Positions 22,311-33,340 of a stretch of DNA of 64,000 bases are shown here, in pieces. Source of the DNA: Nicotiana tabacum (Eukaryota; Streptophyta; Magnoliopsida; Solanales; Solanaceae); assembly GCF_000715075.1 (NCBI RefSeq), contig NC_134102.1:109008001-109072000 (forward strand), given 5' to 3'. The position numbers were made by a program, and so were the translations under genes. How positions within the stretch are numbered: the first letter of the stretch is position 1; each line of letters opens with the position of its first letter. The notes under the pieces are model-generated. The model was not told the DNA's origin. It did no database searches and worked only from the letters and a program-made list of their open reading frames with translations.

Positions 22311-23020
22311 GATTCTCTTGCCATCATACCGGCACCAGTTGCTTCAGCATCTGCTCAGGCAGCTAGAGGTGGAGGTCAGGCCATTAGAGGTGGAGGTCAG
22401 ACCGTTAGAGGTGGAGGCCAGCCAGTTAGAGGTCGTCCCAGAGATGCAGTTCAGAGTGGTGGGCCCCAGCCTCGATTTTATGCTTTTCCAGCTAAGCTTG
22501 AGGCCGAGTCATATGATGCTGTGATTACAGGTATTATTCCAGTTTTCCATAGAGATGCTTCAGTTCTATTTGATCAAGGATCTACTTATTTCTATGTGTC
22601 CTCCTATTTTGCTTCATATTTGGTTGTGCCTTGTGATTCTCTGAGTGCTTCTGTGTGTGTATCGACACCGGTGGGAGACTCTGTTGTAGTAGATCATGTC
22701 TACCATTCGTGTGTGGTTACTATTGGTAATCTTGAAACTAGTGTGGATCTTCTACTTCTTGATATCGTAGATTTTGATGTCATCTTGGGTATGGATTGGC
22801 TGTCTCCTTATCATGCTATATTGGACTGTTATGCCAAGACAGTGACCCTAGCTATGCCGGGGTTACCTTGGTTAGAGTGGAAAGGAACTCCTGGCCATTC
22901 TTCCAGTAGGGTTATTTCTTATATGAAAGCTCGGCGTATGGTAGAGAAAGGATGTCTAGCCTATTTGGCTTATATTTGCTATCCCAGTGCGGATGTCCCT
23001 TCTATGGACTCAATGCCAGT
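22311..23020 (+). pseudogene. gag-pol linker and aspartic protease of element B2
   Basis: The linker has repeated RGGGQ modules (three to four). The protease begins around 22521: HRDASVLFDQGSTY holds the catalytic Asp (22572-22574), normally in a D-[SP]-G-[ST] motif, here D-Q-G-S, so the Pro seen in B3 and F is replaced by Gln. The second landmark is DFDVILGMDWLSPYHA. Retropepsin-type proteases act as dimers and cut the Gag-Pol polyprotein. Same frame as the RT that follows, so there is a single pol reading frame. Confidence 0.85.
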
Positions 23021-24420
23021 TGTTCATGAATTTTTAGGAGTATTTCCTGCAGATCTTCTGGGGATGCCACCCGACAGAGATATTGACTTTTGTATTGATT
23101 TGGCTCCGGGCACCCAGCCCATTTCTATTCCACCATACCGTATGGCCCCACCAGAGTTGAAAGAATTGTAAGAGCAGTTACAAGACTTGCTTGATCAGGG
23201 ATTCATTAGACCCAGTGTCTCGCCCTGGGGTGCACCAGTATTATTTATAAAGAAGAAAGATGGCTCGATGCGGATGTGTATAGACTATCAGCAGTTGAAC
23301 AAGGCCACTATCAAAAACAAATATCTGCTGCTAAGAATTGATGACTTATTTGACCAGCTTCAGGGTACCAAGGTATTTTCGAAGATTGATTTGAGATCTG
23401 GTTACCATCAGTTGAAGATTAGGGCATCTGATTTCCCTAAGACAGATTTTCGGACTCGGTGTGGGCATTACGAGTTCCTAGTGATGTCATTTGGGTTGAC
23501 AAATGCTCCAGCAGCATTTATGGATTTGATGAATCGGGTGTTCAAGCCTTATTTGGATTCTTTTGTGGTTGTATTCATTGATGATATCTTGATTTACTCC
23601 AGCAGTCGAGAGAAGCATGAGCAGCATCTTCGAAGTGTGCTTCACACCTTGAAAAATAATCAGTTATATGCCAAATTTTCAAAATGCGAGTTTTGGTTAG
23701 ACTCAGTTGCCTTTTTGGGGCATGTTGTATCGGCAGAAGGCATAAAGGTGGATCCTAAGAAGATTGAGGCTGTTCAGAATTGGCCTAGACCTACTTCAGT
23801 TACAGAGATTCAGAGTTTCCTGGGTTTAGCAAGTTACTATCGTCGGTTTGTGGAAGGGTTTTCATCTATAACAAGCCCATTGACCCGATTGACCCAGAAA
23901 GGTGTCCCATTCAGATGGTCAGACGAGTGTGAGTTGAGCTTTCAGAAGCTCAAGACCGCTTTGACTACGACGCCAGTGTTGGTATTACCCACAGGTTCAG
24001 GATCGTATACGGTATATTGTGACACATCTCACATTGGTCTTGGTGCAGTATTAATGCAAGATGGCAAGGTAATTGCATATGCATCATGACAGTTGAAAGT
24101 TCACGAGAAGAATTATCCTGTTCATGACTTAGAATTGGCAACCATTGTTCATGCGCTGAAGATTTGGAGGCATTACCTCTACGGTGTCTCGTGTGAGGTA
24201 TTTACTGATCATCGTAGCCTTCAACATCTGTTCAAACAAAAAGATCTTAATTTGAGGCAGAGAAGATGGTTGGAGTTTTTGAAAGACTATGATATCACCA
24301 TTTTGTATCACCCCAGAAAGGCCAATGTGGTGACCGATGCTTTGAGTAGAAAGGTTGTGAGTAGGGGCAGTCTTGCGTATATTCCGGTTGGTGAGAGGCC
24401 ATTAGATGCAAATGTTTAGA
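23021..24420 (+). pseudogene. Reverse transcriptase and RNase H of element B2, broken
   Basis: RT motifs in order: [70 protein letters not shown] and the catalytic FIDDIL with its Asp pair at 23580-23585. The connection region leads to the RNase H ([44 protein letters not shown]). Stops: TAA 23169-23171, TGA 24087-24089 (Trp in B3) and TAG 24417-24419. Most replace Gln or Trp codons, as expected from C-to-T changes on either strand. The catalytic residues themselves are intact. Confidence 0.9.
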
Positions 24421-25858
24421 CTTTGGCTAATTAGTTCGTGAGGTTAGATGTTTCAGAACCCAGTCAGGTTCTAGCTTGCACAGTCGCTCGGTCTTCTTTA
24501 TATGAGCGCATCAGAGAGAGGCAGTATGATGATCCTCATTTACTTGTCCTTAAGGACACGGTGCGACACGGTGATGCCACACAGGTTTCTGTGGGGGGAG
24601 ATGGAGTTCTGCGAATGCAGGGCCGTATTTCTGTGCCTAATGTGGATGGGCTTCGTGAATTAATTCTTGAAGAAGCACACAGTTCCAGGTATTCTATTCA
24701 TCCAGGTACCGCTAAAAAGTATCAAGATTTGCGGCAACATTATTGGTGGAGGAAAATGTAAAAGGATATAGTTGCATATGTAGCTCGGTTTCTAAATTGT
24801 CAGCAAGTTAAGTACGAGCATCAAAGATCTGGTGGTTTGCTTCAGAAGTTAGAAATTCCTGAGTGGAAGTGTGAGCGTATCGCTATGGATTTTGTTGTTG
24901 GGCTCCCACAGACACAGAGAAAATTTGACGCAGTTTGGGTCATTGTGGACAGGTTAACCAAGTCAGCCCATTTCATTCCAGTGGCAGTTACCTATTCTTC
25001 AGAGAGGTTAGCTGAAATTTACATTCGTGAGATTGTCCGCCTTCACGGTGTGCCCGTGTCTATTATTTCAGATCGAGGTACGCAGTTTACCTCACATTTT
25101 TAGAGGGCTGTACATCGCGAGTTAGGCACGCGGGTAGAGTTGAGTACACCATTTCATCCACAGACAGACGGACAGTTAGAGCGCACTATTCAGATATTGG
25201 AAGATATGCTTCGCGCTTGTGTTATAGACTTTGGAGGTTCTTGGGATCATTTCTTACCACTTGCGGAGTTTGGTTATAATAATAGCTACCAGTTGAGCAT
25301 TCAGATGGCTCCATATGCGGCATTATACGGAAGGCGATGCCGATCGCCAGTTGGTTGGTTTGAACCGGGAGAGGCTCGATTGTTGGGTACCGATTTGGTA
25401 CAGGATGCCTTGGATAAGGGCAAGATTATTCAGGATCGACTTCGCACAACTCAGTCTAGGCAAAAGAGTTATGCCGACCGTAAAGTTCGTGATATTGCAT
25501 TCATGGTTGGAGAACGAATATTGCTTCAGGTTTCACCTATGAAAGGTATAATGAGGTTCGGACAGAAGGGCAAGTTGATCCCTAGGTATATCGGACCCTT
25601 TGAGATTCTTGAAAGGGTGGGTGAAGTAGCCTACAGGCTTGCATTACCACCTAGGTTATCAGCGGTTCATCCGGTATTCCATGTTTCTATGCTCCGCAAA
25701 TATCATGGTGATCTGTCCCATGTGTTAGATTTCAACTCAGTCCAATTGGATAAAGATTTGACTTACGAGGAGGAGCCGGTGGCTATTCTAGCCTGGCAGG
25801 TCCGACAGTTGAGGTCAAAGAGTTATCCTTCAGTTCGGGTGCAATGGAGAGGTCAGCC
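24421..25858 (+). pseudogene. Integrase and truncated chromodomain of element B2
   Basis: The zinc-binding N-terminus (HPGTAKKYQDLRQHYWW then CQQVKYEHQ) is followed by the DDE core: Asp 24888-24890 (AMDFVVGLP), Asp 25071-25073 (ISDRGTQF) and Glu 25179-25181 (DGQLERTIQ), so the triad is complete. Stops at 24432-24434, 24759-24761 and 25101-25103. A GPFEILERVGEVAYRLALP segment (GPY/F module) and the start of a chromodomain (EEEPVAILAWQVRQLRSK, VRVQWRGQP) follow. Homology ends at 25858; B3 shows what is missing (VEASTWESE and on). Chromodomains guide integration to particular chromatin. Confidence 0.9.
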
Positions 25859-27728
25859 ACAAATTAGGGGTTTGAAAAGAGGGGCTTTAACAGTAAGCCG
25901 TGACTGAGAAAGAGAAAAAAAGAGAAGAAGAAGAAAGTTTTGGACAAAGGCTTTAAGAAGAACTAGGAGTTGGAATTGAAAGTAGCAATTCTCCTTCGGT
26001 TCAAGAGGTTAACCTTCTTCTTATCGTCTGTTGAATTATTTTACTGCATCTATGCGATTTCTCAAAGTACAAAGAATTCAATATCAGTTTGTCTTTTTTT
26101 TTTTTTAAAAATTCTATGGACATTAAGGCTATAAAGGTTTGGTTTAAACACTGATAGGTATAATTTTAGAGGAATAAATTATACTAAATAGTTTGAAATT
26201 GATAGACTATGGACTAGTTCTATGAGTAAATATAATTCGGCGAATTATAAGTCAAATATTAAACCTCAAGGGTTGGGTATTCTAAATTAGCTATGAATTA
26301 GCCTAAACATGAAAATTAGCAGTATTAGGTAATTATAGATTGATTGGAGGAAGTTGTACAAATTTTTCGAGGTGAAGCATTTGGTATTTCGGCATGAGTA
26401 CTATGACTAGTAATCTTACCACAATTTGTGTTTTCATAACCTGGATGGTTTATATATGATTTTGAAAACAAATGTGTTACCGATGCTTTGAAATTTGCAT
26501 GTGGGACAAGTCTTTTACTTGATATGGTACCGAACAGTTTACTTGAGATGTTTACCGGTTAATCAAAATATTTTTATCGTTTCTAGATATGTTTTACCGT
26601 TACTTGAGATGTAACAGTTATTTAAAATGTTCTCACCGTTACTAGACATATTTTACTGTTACTCGAGACATGATTACCGTTTCCAAAATAAAATTTCAAG
26701 ATTTAATAAGAAATGATATGCCCTTCATTATTTTGAAAATGCTTTTGTACGGGTATTTACTGTTTACAAGAAAGAGTATTAATGGGAGGAGACTTTGAAG
26801 GATCCCGTAGCTAACGGCATGTCAGTTAGACCTGGTGCACATTGTATTTACCGATTATCGAGTACAGTTATAGCCCTTGCTAGTGGGCAGGTAGAACTAG
26901 CATACAGTTGTAGTTTTCCCTCGAGTAGGGACCTACAATTATATTTGACTCCTTTTATGAAGGGGTTCACACATTGATATAGATTACATGATCCTTTCTT
27001 GAAAATCTCCCAAACATAAAAGAATTGCTATGAGAAAGTGTTTACTGAGTTTATTACCGATTTTTTAAAAATTAATTTCTGTTACAGGAAACTCATGAAA
27101 AGACTGATTATATTTACCGTTTTAGAAAGGGCATTCTTATGATGTTTTCTGTTTGATATACTAGCATGTTTTTCGACTTGTCTCCAATAAAAATGGTGGT
27201 GGTTAAGTGTTATTACTCATTGAGCTAGCGACTCATTGCCCACTAATTATTTTTATAGAGACAACAATTGACGCGGGCGAGGATTTCGTTAATTATAGCG
27301 CACATGTTGATAGTTCTTGGTGAGCCTCGCACTTGTTCGCGTGGGCAGGGATTTTATTTATTGTTATGGTCTTTTCTTTGAACTCTTAGAGTCGCTCCAT
27401 AGTCATATTTTTAGTGTCATGGGTATTCTTTTGTTATTATAGACTTATGTTGAGTATCGCTCTTTATTATCAAAGTCGGAGATAAATTTGTATTTCTAAC
27501 TGTTAGTGGGTGGACTATTACTGGTAGATATTGGTTTGGGTTAATTGATAAAGTTATTGTTGTTTGGATTAATATTAGGATATTTGGTTGTTGATTTGAG
27601 ACAGAAAAATTTTTGGTACAGTCCAAAACCAGGGAAAACTCTGTCCGATTTTTTGTAAACTACCGATGAGGCTTATTGGGGGCACTTGCTCCTAAGTACC
27701 GGTCATGATCCTAAATTGGGCCGTGACA
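25859..27728 (+). repeat. LTR-like sequence of element D, left end unclear
   Basis: Only the right end is clear: GGGCCGTGACA at 27718-27728, followed by a primer site. The start could not be set; sequence unlike any other LTR here begins right after the B2 break at 25858. It contains a degenerate tandem array (26550-26682) and the phrase GAGCTAGCGACTCATTGCCC near 27220. No coding frame is convincing. Confidence 0.55.
26550..26682 (+). repeat. Degenerate tandem array in LTR D
   Basis: Four to five imperfect units around TTTTACCGTTACTTGAGATG, with words TTACCG and GTTACT recurring about every 35-40 bp. Position inside the LTR resembles the arrays of the other families. Confidence 0.55.
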
Positions 27729-27732
27729 AAGT

Positions 27733-27744
27733 TGGTATCATAGC
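27733..27744 (+). other. Primer binding site, tRNA-iMet, element D
   Basis: TGGTATCATAGC, one mismatch from the initiator tRNA-Met complement, a few bases after GGGCCGTGACA. Confidence 0.8.
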
Positions 27745-29748
27745 CTTAGGTTATTCTTGTGACTAATGGAGCGCACGTCAGTAGTAGAATCTCAATTATG
27801 GTTATGTAGCCGGCCATTCCCATAATCGTGATTCTGCGAGGGCGTGATAGGATGTGTCTTGTCTTTCTTTCTTATTCCTCCATACGTTTGTGGCGATTAG
27901 TGTCAAATAACTGAATCTGTCATTAGTTATCCTATTCGTGTATGGCTCGGACCAATTACCATATAATAGAATTTGGCTAGAGGTTCAAACTTCAAAGACG
28001 TCAAATTTTGCCAATGGACATGCAACCATCTCCAAGCAAAGAAATGCTACATAAGTAGTATACAAGACCGATGAAAGGTTCATTATGCCATATGAGATGC
28101 TTCCTGGTAAGATGCGTAATAGAGTCCATTTCGAAAATTTATACTAGTCCACCACTACAGCGATAAAGGAGTGCTATCACAAAAAGGCTACTTACCTCCA
28201 TGAAAAAGAAAAAAGAATTGAGATCTTTATGGATATAATATATAAACATGAGAAGAATGAGCAACAAAATAGGGGCTCTAAAGTCCTCATGCACCTTGAA
28301 GATTATGGGGAACAACAAAATATTCTTAATAAAGTTCTTAAAGTTAAAACTACTAAGTTTACTATTTCTGATAGTTCAAAGGATCCTTAAAGGTTTTAGT
28401 AAAATACTTACCACGTTATGAGCTATAGGATATTTCATGAAGAGGTCTATGGAACATGCAACTTTTAGACCAAAGAACACAGAGAATACATGAAATGCTA
28501 CGGTACTATTAGAGATGCCAACAAGAGCAACACAACTAATTTGGGAATAATTTCACTAAAGTGTTTATGAATCACTTCCTTCTTGATAGTTTGTGACGTG
28601 AGCTTTCCTACTAGATCATTTAAGAAATTGATTTAGACGTTGGGTATACTTACATATAACACCGAACTTTCTCATCTGGATACGCAAGCAACATCTTAAG
28701 TTTAGAGGCTTGTTGAAAGGTTGGTTAATTGTTTAAACAAGATAGTAACTGCATATATGAAGACTTAAACCTATTCTGTAGCAGTTACACTTACCAGAAA
28801 GATTAAAAATATGGACATGATAGGCGTGCAAGAACTCACATAAGAAGATCGAGATTAGAATATCTTTTAGTATGGATTTTAATATGAGACGAAGATTTAA
28901 AAATCAAGAATGTTTTGAGATATTAAGCGATCCTTTTCGGGTTGTCACATCTGTGAAAAACTTATAGGTTTTAGATATGTGTTTAAAACTTTTAAGATTC
29001 AAGTTAAGAGAAATAAACCCTAGCTAACCAAGTTGTACTTGATATGGTTGACTCTAACGTACAGATGGATATGGATTAATTATCTTCTTACCATGCTACC
29101 CTCGATTACTATGGAAAGACTATTAGGTTTGGTGAACTTTAAAAGCTAGTTTTGTCCAAAAAGGAGATTATAGGTTTTAGAGACGAGCAAATTATATATT
29201 TTGAACACTTAATGGCTATAGAAGAAACGTTGTTTGGATCTCATAGATACGGTAAGGGGAACAAGAGAAGAAACACTTAGTTTGAGAAAAAAAAGTATCA
29301 TAATGAGAGATTCTCTAATGTATTCCTAAGGATTTACTAGGACTACCTCCAATATGAGAAATAGGCTTCGGTATTGAGCTGACAACTGACACGTAAACTA
29401 TACCATATGGCACCAACAAAGTTGAGAGAGCTAATTGAATAATTGAGAGACCCATTGGATACGTGTTTTATCATACCGAGTGTTGCACCATGGGGTACAC
29501 CAATATTGTTTGGAAAAAAAGGGACGAGTCTTCAAGAATGTGGGCCAACTACAGATAATTAAATAAGATAACAATACACAACAAATATCCCTTGTCTTGT
29601 ATAAATATCTTGTTTGATCAGTTATAAGGAGCCATTGATCTTTAGTCTGGTTATCATCAACTTAGACTAAGAAAGGAAGATATTTCGATGTTGCCTATAG
29701 TACTCAGTACAAACATTATGAGTTACCTGTGATGTCCTTTAGATCGGC
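27745..29748 (+). pseudogene. Heavily decayed internal region of element D (Ty3/gypsy)
   Basis: The first kilobase has no readable domain; a weak gag trace (RLVERLVNCLNKIV) may lie near 28700. A protease remnant at about 29036-29140 reads LSSYHATLDYYGKTIRFGEL, the counterpart of LSPYHA-LDCHAKTV in B2. An RT remnant at about 29415-29745 reads KLRELIE, then a stop, then SVAPWGTPILFGKK, later SLVIINLD and HYELPV in shifting frames, matching the conserved blocks of gypsy RT. Stops and frameshifts are everywhere. It ends where a possible hAT end begins (29749). Confidence 0.7.
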
Positions 29749-29842
29749 TAAGGGTGGCAAGTGGGCCGGTCTCGGGACCGTTTGGTCCTGGGCTAAATGG
29801 GCTAAGTGGGCCCAACAGATTTTAAAAAAAAATTATATAGCT
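29749..29842 (+). mobile_element. Possible hAT-type transposon end
   Basis: TAAGGGTGGCAAGTGGGCCG interrupts the decayed RT of element D. TA(A/G)GGGTGGCA-type ends are common in plant hAT elements, and the inverted end of the hAT at 51846-53088 reads TAAGGGTGGGCAT. No partner end or 8-bp target duplication was found before LTR E1, so this is a suggestion only. Confidence 0.3.
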
Positions 29843-29883
<41 letters not shown>

Positions 29884-29961
29884 TATACTATACTATATAT
29901 ACATCTTATACACACACTTAGTATATATACTATACTATATATATACTATACTATACTATAT
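29843..29961. repeat. Microsatellites (TA)n, (CA)n and TACTA-rich tract
   Basis: (TA)n at 29843-29864, (CA)n at about 29865-29882, then a degenerate ACTATACTAT tract with a short ACACACAC insert to 29961. The open frames crossing it (29729-30007) are artefacts. Confidence 0.95.
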
Positions 29962-30317
29962 TGTCACGACCCAAAAATCTCACCACAGGCGTCATGATGG
30001 CACCTAGTCTCTAAGACTAGGTAAGCCGATTTCAATTACATTTTGAAGCCTTTTTTTTAATTAAATAAGTAACCAAAACTAACAGCAGAATAAATATGAA
30101 TATACAACCTCTCAAGACTGGTAGTACTGAGTCACGAACTCTAACTGAATACATGGAATGATCACAAGGACCGAATATACAATACTGTTTGATTAAAAAT
30201 TAACAGTACAATGAAATGAAAAGACTCCAAGGGACTGCGACGACCAAGCAGCTCTACCTTGAATCCTTACGATCCTGCTTTAACTCTGCTCAAGTCTGTT
30301 ATCTCCAATACCTGGCT

Positions 30318-30335
30318 CTGCACAAAAATATGCAG
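30318..30335 (-). promoter_or_regulatory. Conserved LTR hairpin, E1 copy
   Basis: CTGCAC, loop AAAAAT, ATGCAG (one mismatch), followed by AAGTGTAGTATGAGTAC. 356 bp from the LTR edge. Confidence 0.55.
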
Positions 30336-30837
30336 AAGTGTAGTATGAGTACACCACGGTCGGTACCCAGTAAGTATCAAGACTAACCTCAGTGGAGTAG
30401 AGACGAGGTACAGTCAAGACACTCACTAGTCTAATAGCATGTGCAATATAATATACAAAATAATAGGAAGTAGATAACAATAAGGTCAACATAAACAACC
30501 AGTAATATGCACAACATACAATAAGAATACCATTAATATCGCTAACAATTAATAATTACAATTACACACAATAAATCAAATCCTTCAAATAAATGTCTTT
30601 CACATATAATTATTTCAAATAACTCTCTTTCAAATATAATTTTCTCAAATAATTACTTTTCGAATATAATTCTTTCATATAATACCTTCTACATAAAAAT
30701 CCTTTCAAATAAATATTTTGAATATAATTCTTTCAATTAAAAACTCACCATGTGACACCTCGTTTTATTATCATAAAAATACGGGTCTCAGCCTATTTTC
30801 ATATTTTTCGTAAACACGGGTCTCAGCCCATTTTTCA

Positions 30838-30985
30838 TATTTTCACGGCACCTCGTGCCCATAATTAAATCATCATATTTCCCCGGCACCTCGTGCCCTC
30901 ATTTTATATTACAACTGCACTGATAATTCACATGCCAATATTCTCATTATTTACTCACGACACCTCGTGCCCATATTTCATTTTA
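30838..30985 (-). repeat. Inverted-repeat array GGCAC-CTC-GTGCC, LTR E1
   Basis: Three units (near 30846, 30884 and 30960) of CGGCACCTCGTGCCC or close variants. GGCAC and GTGCC are inverted around CTC. Single copies are also found in E2 (about 42390) and E3 (about 48715). Confidence 0.65.
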
Positions 30986-31162
30986 TAATCCACCTGGCAA
31001 TAGCCACATGCTCTCAATTTCAACATAAAACAGATTGTTATCAATTTACTATCAACAAGACAAATTGCACAAGGTATAAAAATAAACACAAGAAAATCAC
31101 AACATCACATGAAATCACCAACACCACAACTCCACGTTATCACATATCGTCCCTGACAATAA

Positions 31163-31257
31163 CCACCCTTATCGCTCCTATTGCTACCCTTATCGCTCCT
31201 ATAGCCACCCTTATCGCTCCGCTTAGACAATATCAATAGCCACCCTTATCGCTCCGC
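31163..31257 (-). repeat. Tandem repeat CCACCCTTATCGCTCC, 4 copies, LTR E1
   Basis: Four 16-bp units, some with spacers; the related phrase GCCACCCTTAT recurs at about 31292 and 31331. Not seen in E2 or E3. Confidence 0.8.
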
Positions 31258-32498
31258 CCAGACCATATTCCAACAAACACAACCACAGTGAAATGCCACC
31301 CTTATACCCATATAATATCAACGGTGAAATGCCACCCTTATATCCTCAAAATAATAATTAACACAATACAACAATTTACACGGAAAATTATCACGGCAAC
31401 ATAACAAAATCAATTCATATCACAATTTTTCCAATGGCCACAACCAAATTTCAAAGCTACAACCAAGTCAATTAATTTCACAATAAATAGCCAAAAGCTC
31501 CACACAATGTGTACGACACCCAAAAATAATCAATAGAGATAGAAATTACTTAACATAAAACAAAGTCTTCATTAAATTCAAATTTTTAATAATTATATAG
31601 ACACCTCTTCTTAAGCTCATTTAATTAATCATTTGCATAGGGAAAATTCATACTGAAATTTAATTTCCAAGAAATATTAAACCAACAATTCTCACAAAAT
31701 TTCATAAATATTTCAAGTAACAATCACATTAAATTGTCATATAAAAACAAATTCAACAACAAGGATTTAGGCATGGCAAACAGATGATTTAATAATTATC
31801 CACAATTACCCAATTTACTATACAATAATGCCTGAGACTTTAATCCAATAAAATTTGCACATATAAGCCCGACTACGTACTCGTCACCTAGCGTACACGG
31901 CTTTTCACATTCACAAATGGCACATAAGACTCGATGCCTAAGGGGTAATTACCCTACTCGAGGTTAAGCAAGACACTTACTTTTTTGAAGTTAGGCCGAT
32001 ATTCCAAAATAGACTTCTTGCTTGAATTGACCTTCGGACAACTCAAATCTATCCAAATTAATTGTATAACTTCATTAAAATTCATCGGAAATAATTCCAG
32101 ATAATAATACGTCGACTTAAAAATTTATTCCAAAAAGTCAACGCGGGACTCCTCCCTCGGAACCCGACATAATTTTAATGAAATCCGAACATCCATTCCC
32201 ATACGAGTTCAACCATACCAATTTTATCGAATTCCAATAACAACTCGACCTCCAAATCTTAAATTTTTTTTTTTTGAAGATTTTACAAAATCTTGATTTT
32301 TCCTCCATTAAATCCGAATTAAACAATGGATTCAAAGGCATAATCATAAAAATTAATCAAAACTGGATAAAAATCACTTACCCCAAACACCCACGCAAGA
32401 ATCTCTTCAAAAATCGCCTTCTACCGAGCTCCAAATTTGATTTTTAGTTATGAATTCAAACCCCCATTTTTGGGACTTTAATTTTGCCCAAATAGGCT

Positions 32499-32535
32499 TT
32501 CTTCGCGTTCGCGACCATTGCTTCGCGTTCGCGAA
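32499..32535 (-). repeat. Palindromic words CGCG-TT-CGCG, LTR E1 remnant
   Basis: Two words, CTTCGCGTTCGCGACC and CTTCGCGTTCGCGAAG, the first part of the cluster seen in full in E2 and E3. Element F is inserted directly after them. Confidence 0.7.
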
Positions 32536-32930
32536 GGCCAAAACTGTCACGACCCAAACTAACCCTTTCGTGATGGCACCTATCGTGGAATTAGGCAAGC
32601 CGACTCATTTCCAAAACAAACCGATATTATTATTTCAAAGATAATCTTAAGGCTTTTTAACAATAAAACCTTCACAAAGGAGTTCAAATCAAAATAAAAG
32701 TGCGGAAAGAAAAGCCCGACATCGGGGTGTCACTAGTCATGAGCATCTACTGCAATTTGTCTGACAATATCAAGACTAACATAGTCTGAAAAATAGCTAA
32801 ATACAACTAAAGGAAGATAAGAGTGAGAAGAGTAGGGCTGCGATCGCCAAGCAGCTACCTTGCTATCCCCGAGAAAAAATCTGCAACCAGAATAATCAAC
32901 AACCGCTACCGTGTCTAGCTACACCTGGAT

Positions 32931-32947
32931 CTGCACACAAGGTGCAG
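32931..32947 (-). promoter_or_regulatory. Conserved LTR hairpin, F 3' LTR copy
   Basis: CTGCAC-ACAAG-GTGCAG, perfect 6-bp stem, preceded (left) by ACCTGGAT and followed by GAGTACGCC. 386 bp from the LTR edge. In the 5' LTR the copy at 41003-41019 has an extra T in the second arm. Confidence 0.65.
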
Positions 32948-33198
32948 GGAGTAATGTGAGTACGCCAACTCAGTAAATTACAATAATAAATAAAGACTAA
33001 GCAGTAGTGACGGGCAATAAAGCATATAAAGATAATATCATGAATTCTCACTAAAATACCACATGCTTTTAAAATCACGGTTTGAATCAAAACATCTCGT
33101 TTAAACCTATTTCTAGTAAAATCATTTAAAGATATTTTTTGACAGTTTTTCAAACAGAGGCTTAATGCAAAGATGAGCAAAAATGATGAAGTCATAAA

Positions 33199-33340
33199 CA
33201 ACCCCTCAGGCAAAATATTACTCATATACAGCCCCTCGGAAAAACCTCACAGTCACTCGTGTACAGCCCCTCGGGCAAACCTCACAATCACTCATGCCTC
33301 TCGGACATACCTCACGATCACTCATACCTCCCAGTCACTC
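33199..33340 (-). repeat. Tandem array with GCCC-CTC-GGGC cores, F 3' LTR
   Basis: About 4.5 units of 30-33 bp, TACAGCCCCTCGGGCAAACC followed by TCACAATCACTC. GCCC and GGGC are inverted around CTC in the best unit; others are degenerate. The matching array in the 5' LTR is 41271-41414. Confidence 0.7.

Larger units (their letters stand above)
17853..25858 (+). mobile_element. Chromovirus-type Ty3/gypsy element B2, lacking its 3' LTR
   Basis: 5' LTR 17853-20730, primer site 20733-20744, gag from 20932, then protease, RT, RNase H, integrase and the start of a chromodomain-like tail, cut off at 25858. Domain order PR-RT-RH-INT places it in Ty3/gypsy; the C-terminal tail points to chromoviruses. 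At least eleven in-frame stops and one frameshift make it non-functional. It abuts the LINE fragment on the left and element D on the right, with no target duplication visible. Confidence 0.9.
29962..32544 (-). mobile_element. Truncated LTR of family E (copy E1), reverse orientation
   Basis: Left edge TGTCACGACCC, then CATGATGGCACCTAG. The interior from about 31860 to 32540 matches the LTRs E2 and E3 closely, while the left half is more diverged and has its own repeats, so E1 is a subfamily. It stops at 32544 inside its palindromic cluster, where element F begins. The 5' third of the LTR is not found on the other side of F. Confidence 0.8.

Noticed and set aside
21739..22524. 261-codon frame after the gag stop in B2
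   Set aside because: It is the wrong frame following a 1-base deletion near 21760; the true gag continues in the neighbouring frame with the zinc knuckle.
29729..30007. Frames with Tyr-Ile and Thr-His runs
   Set aside because: Translation of (TA)n and (CA)n microsatellites.
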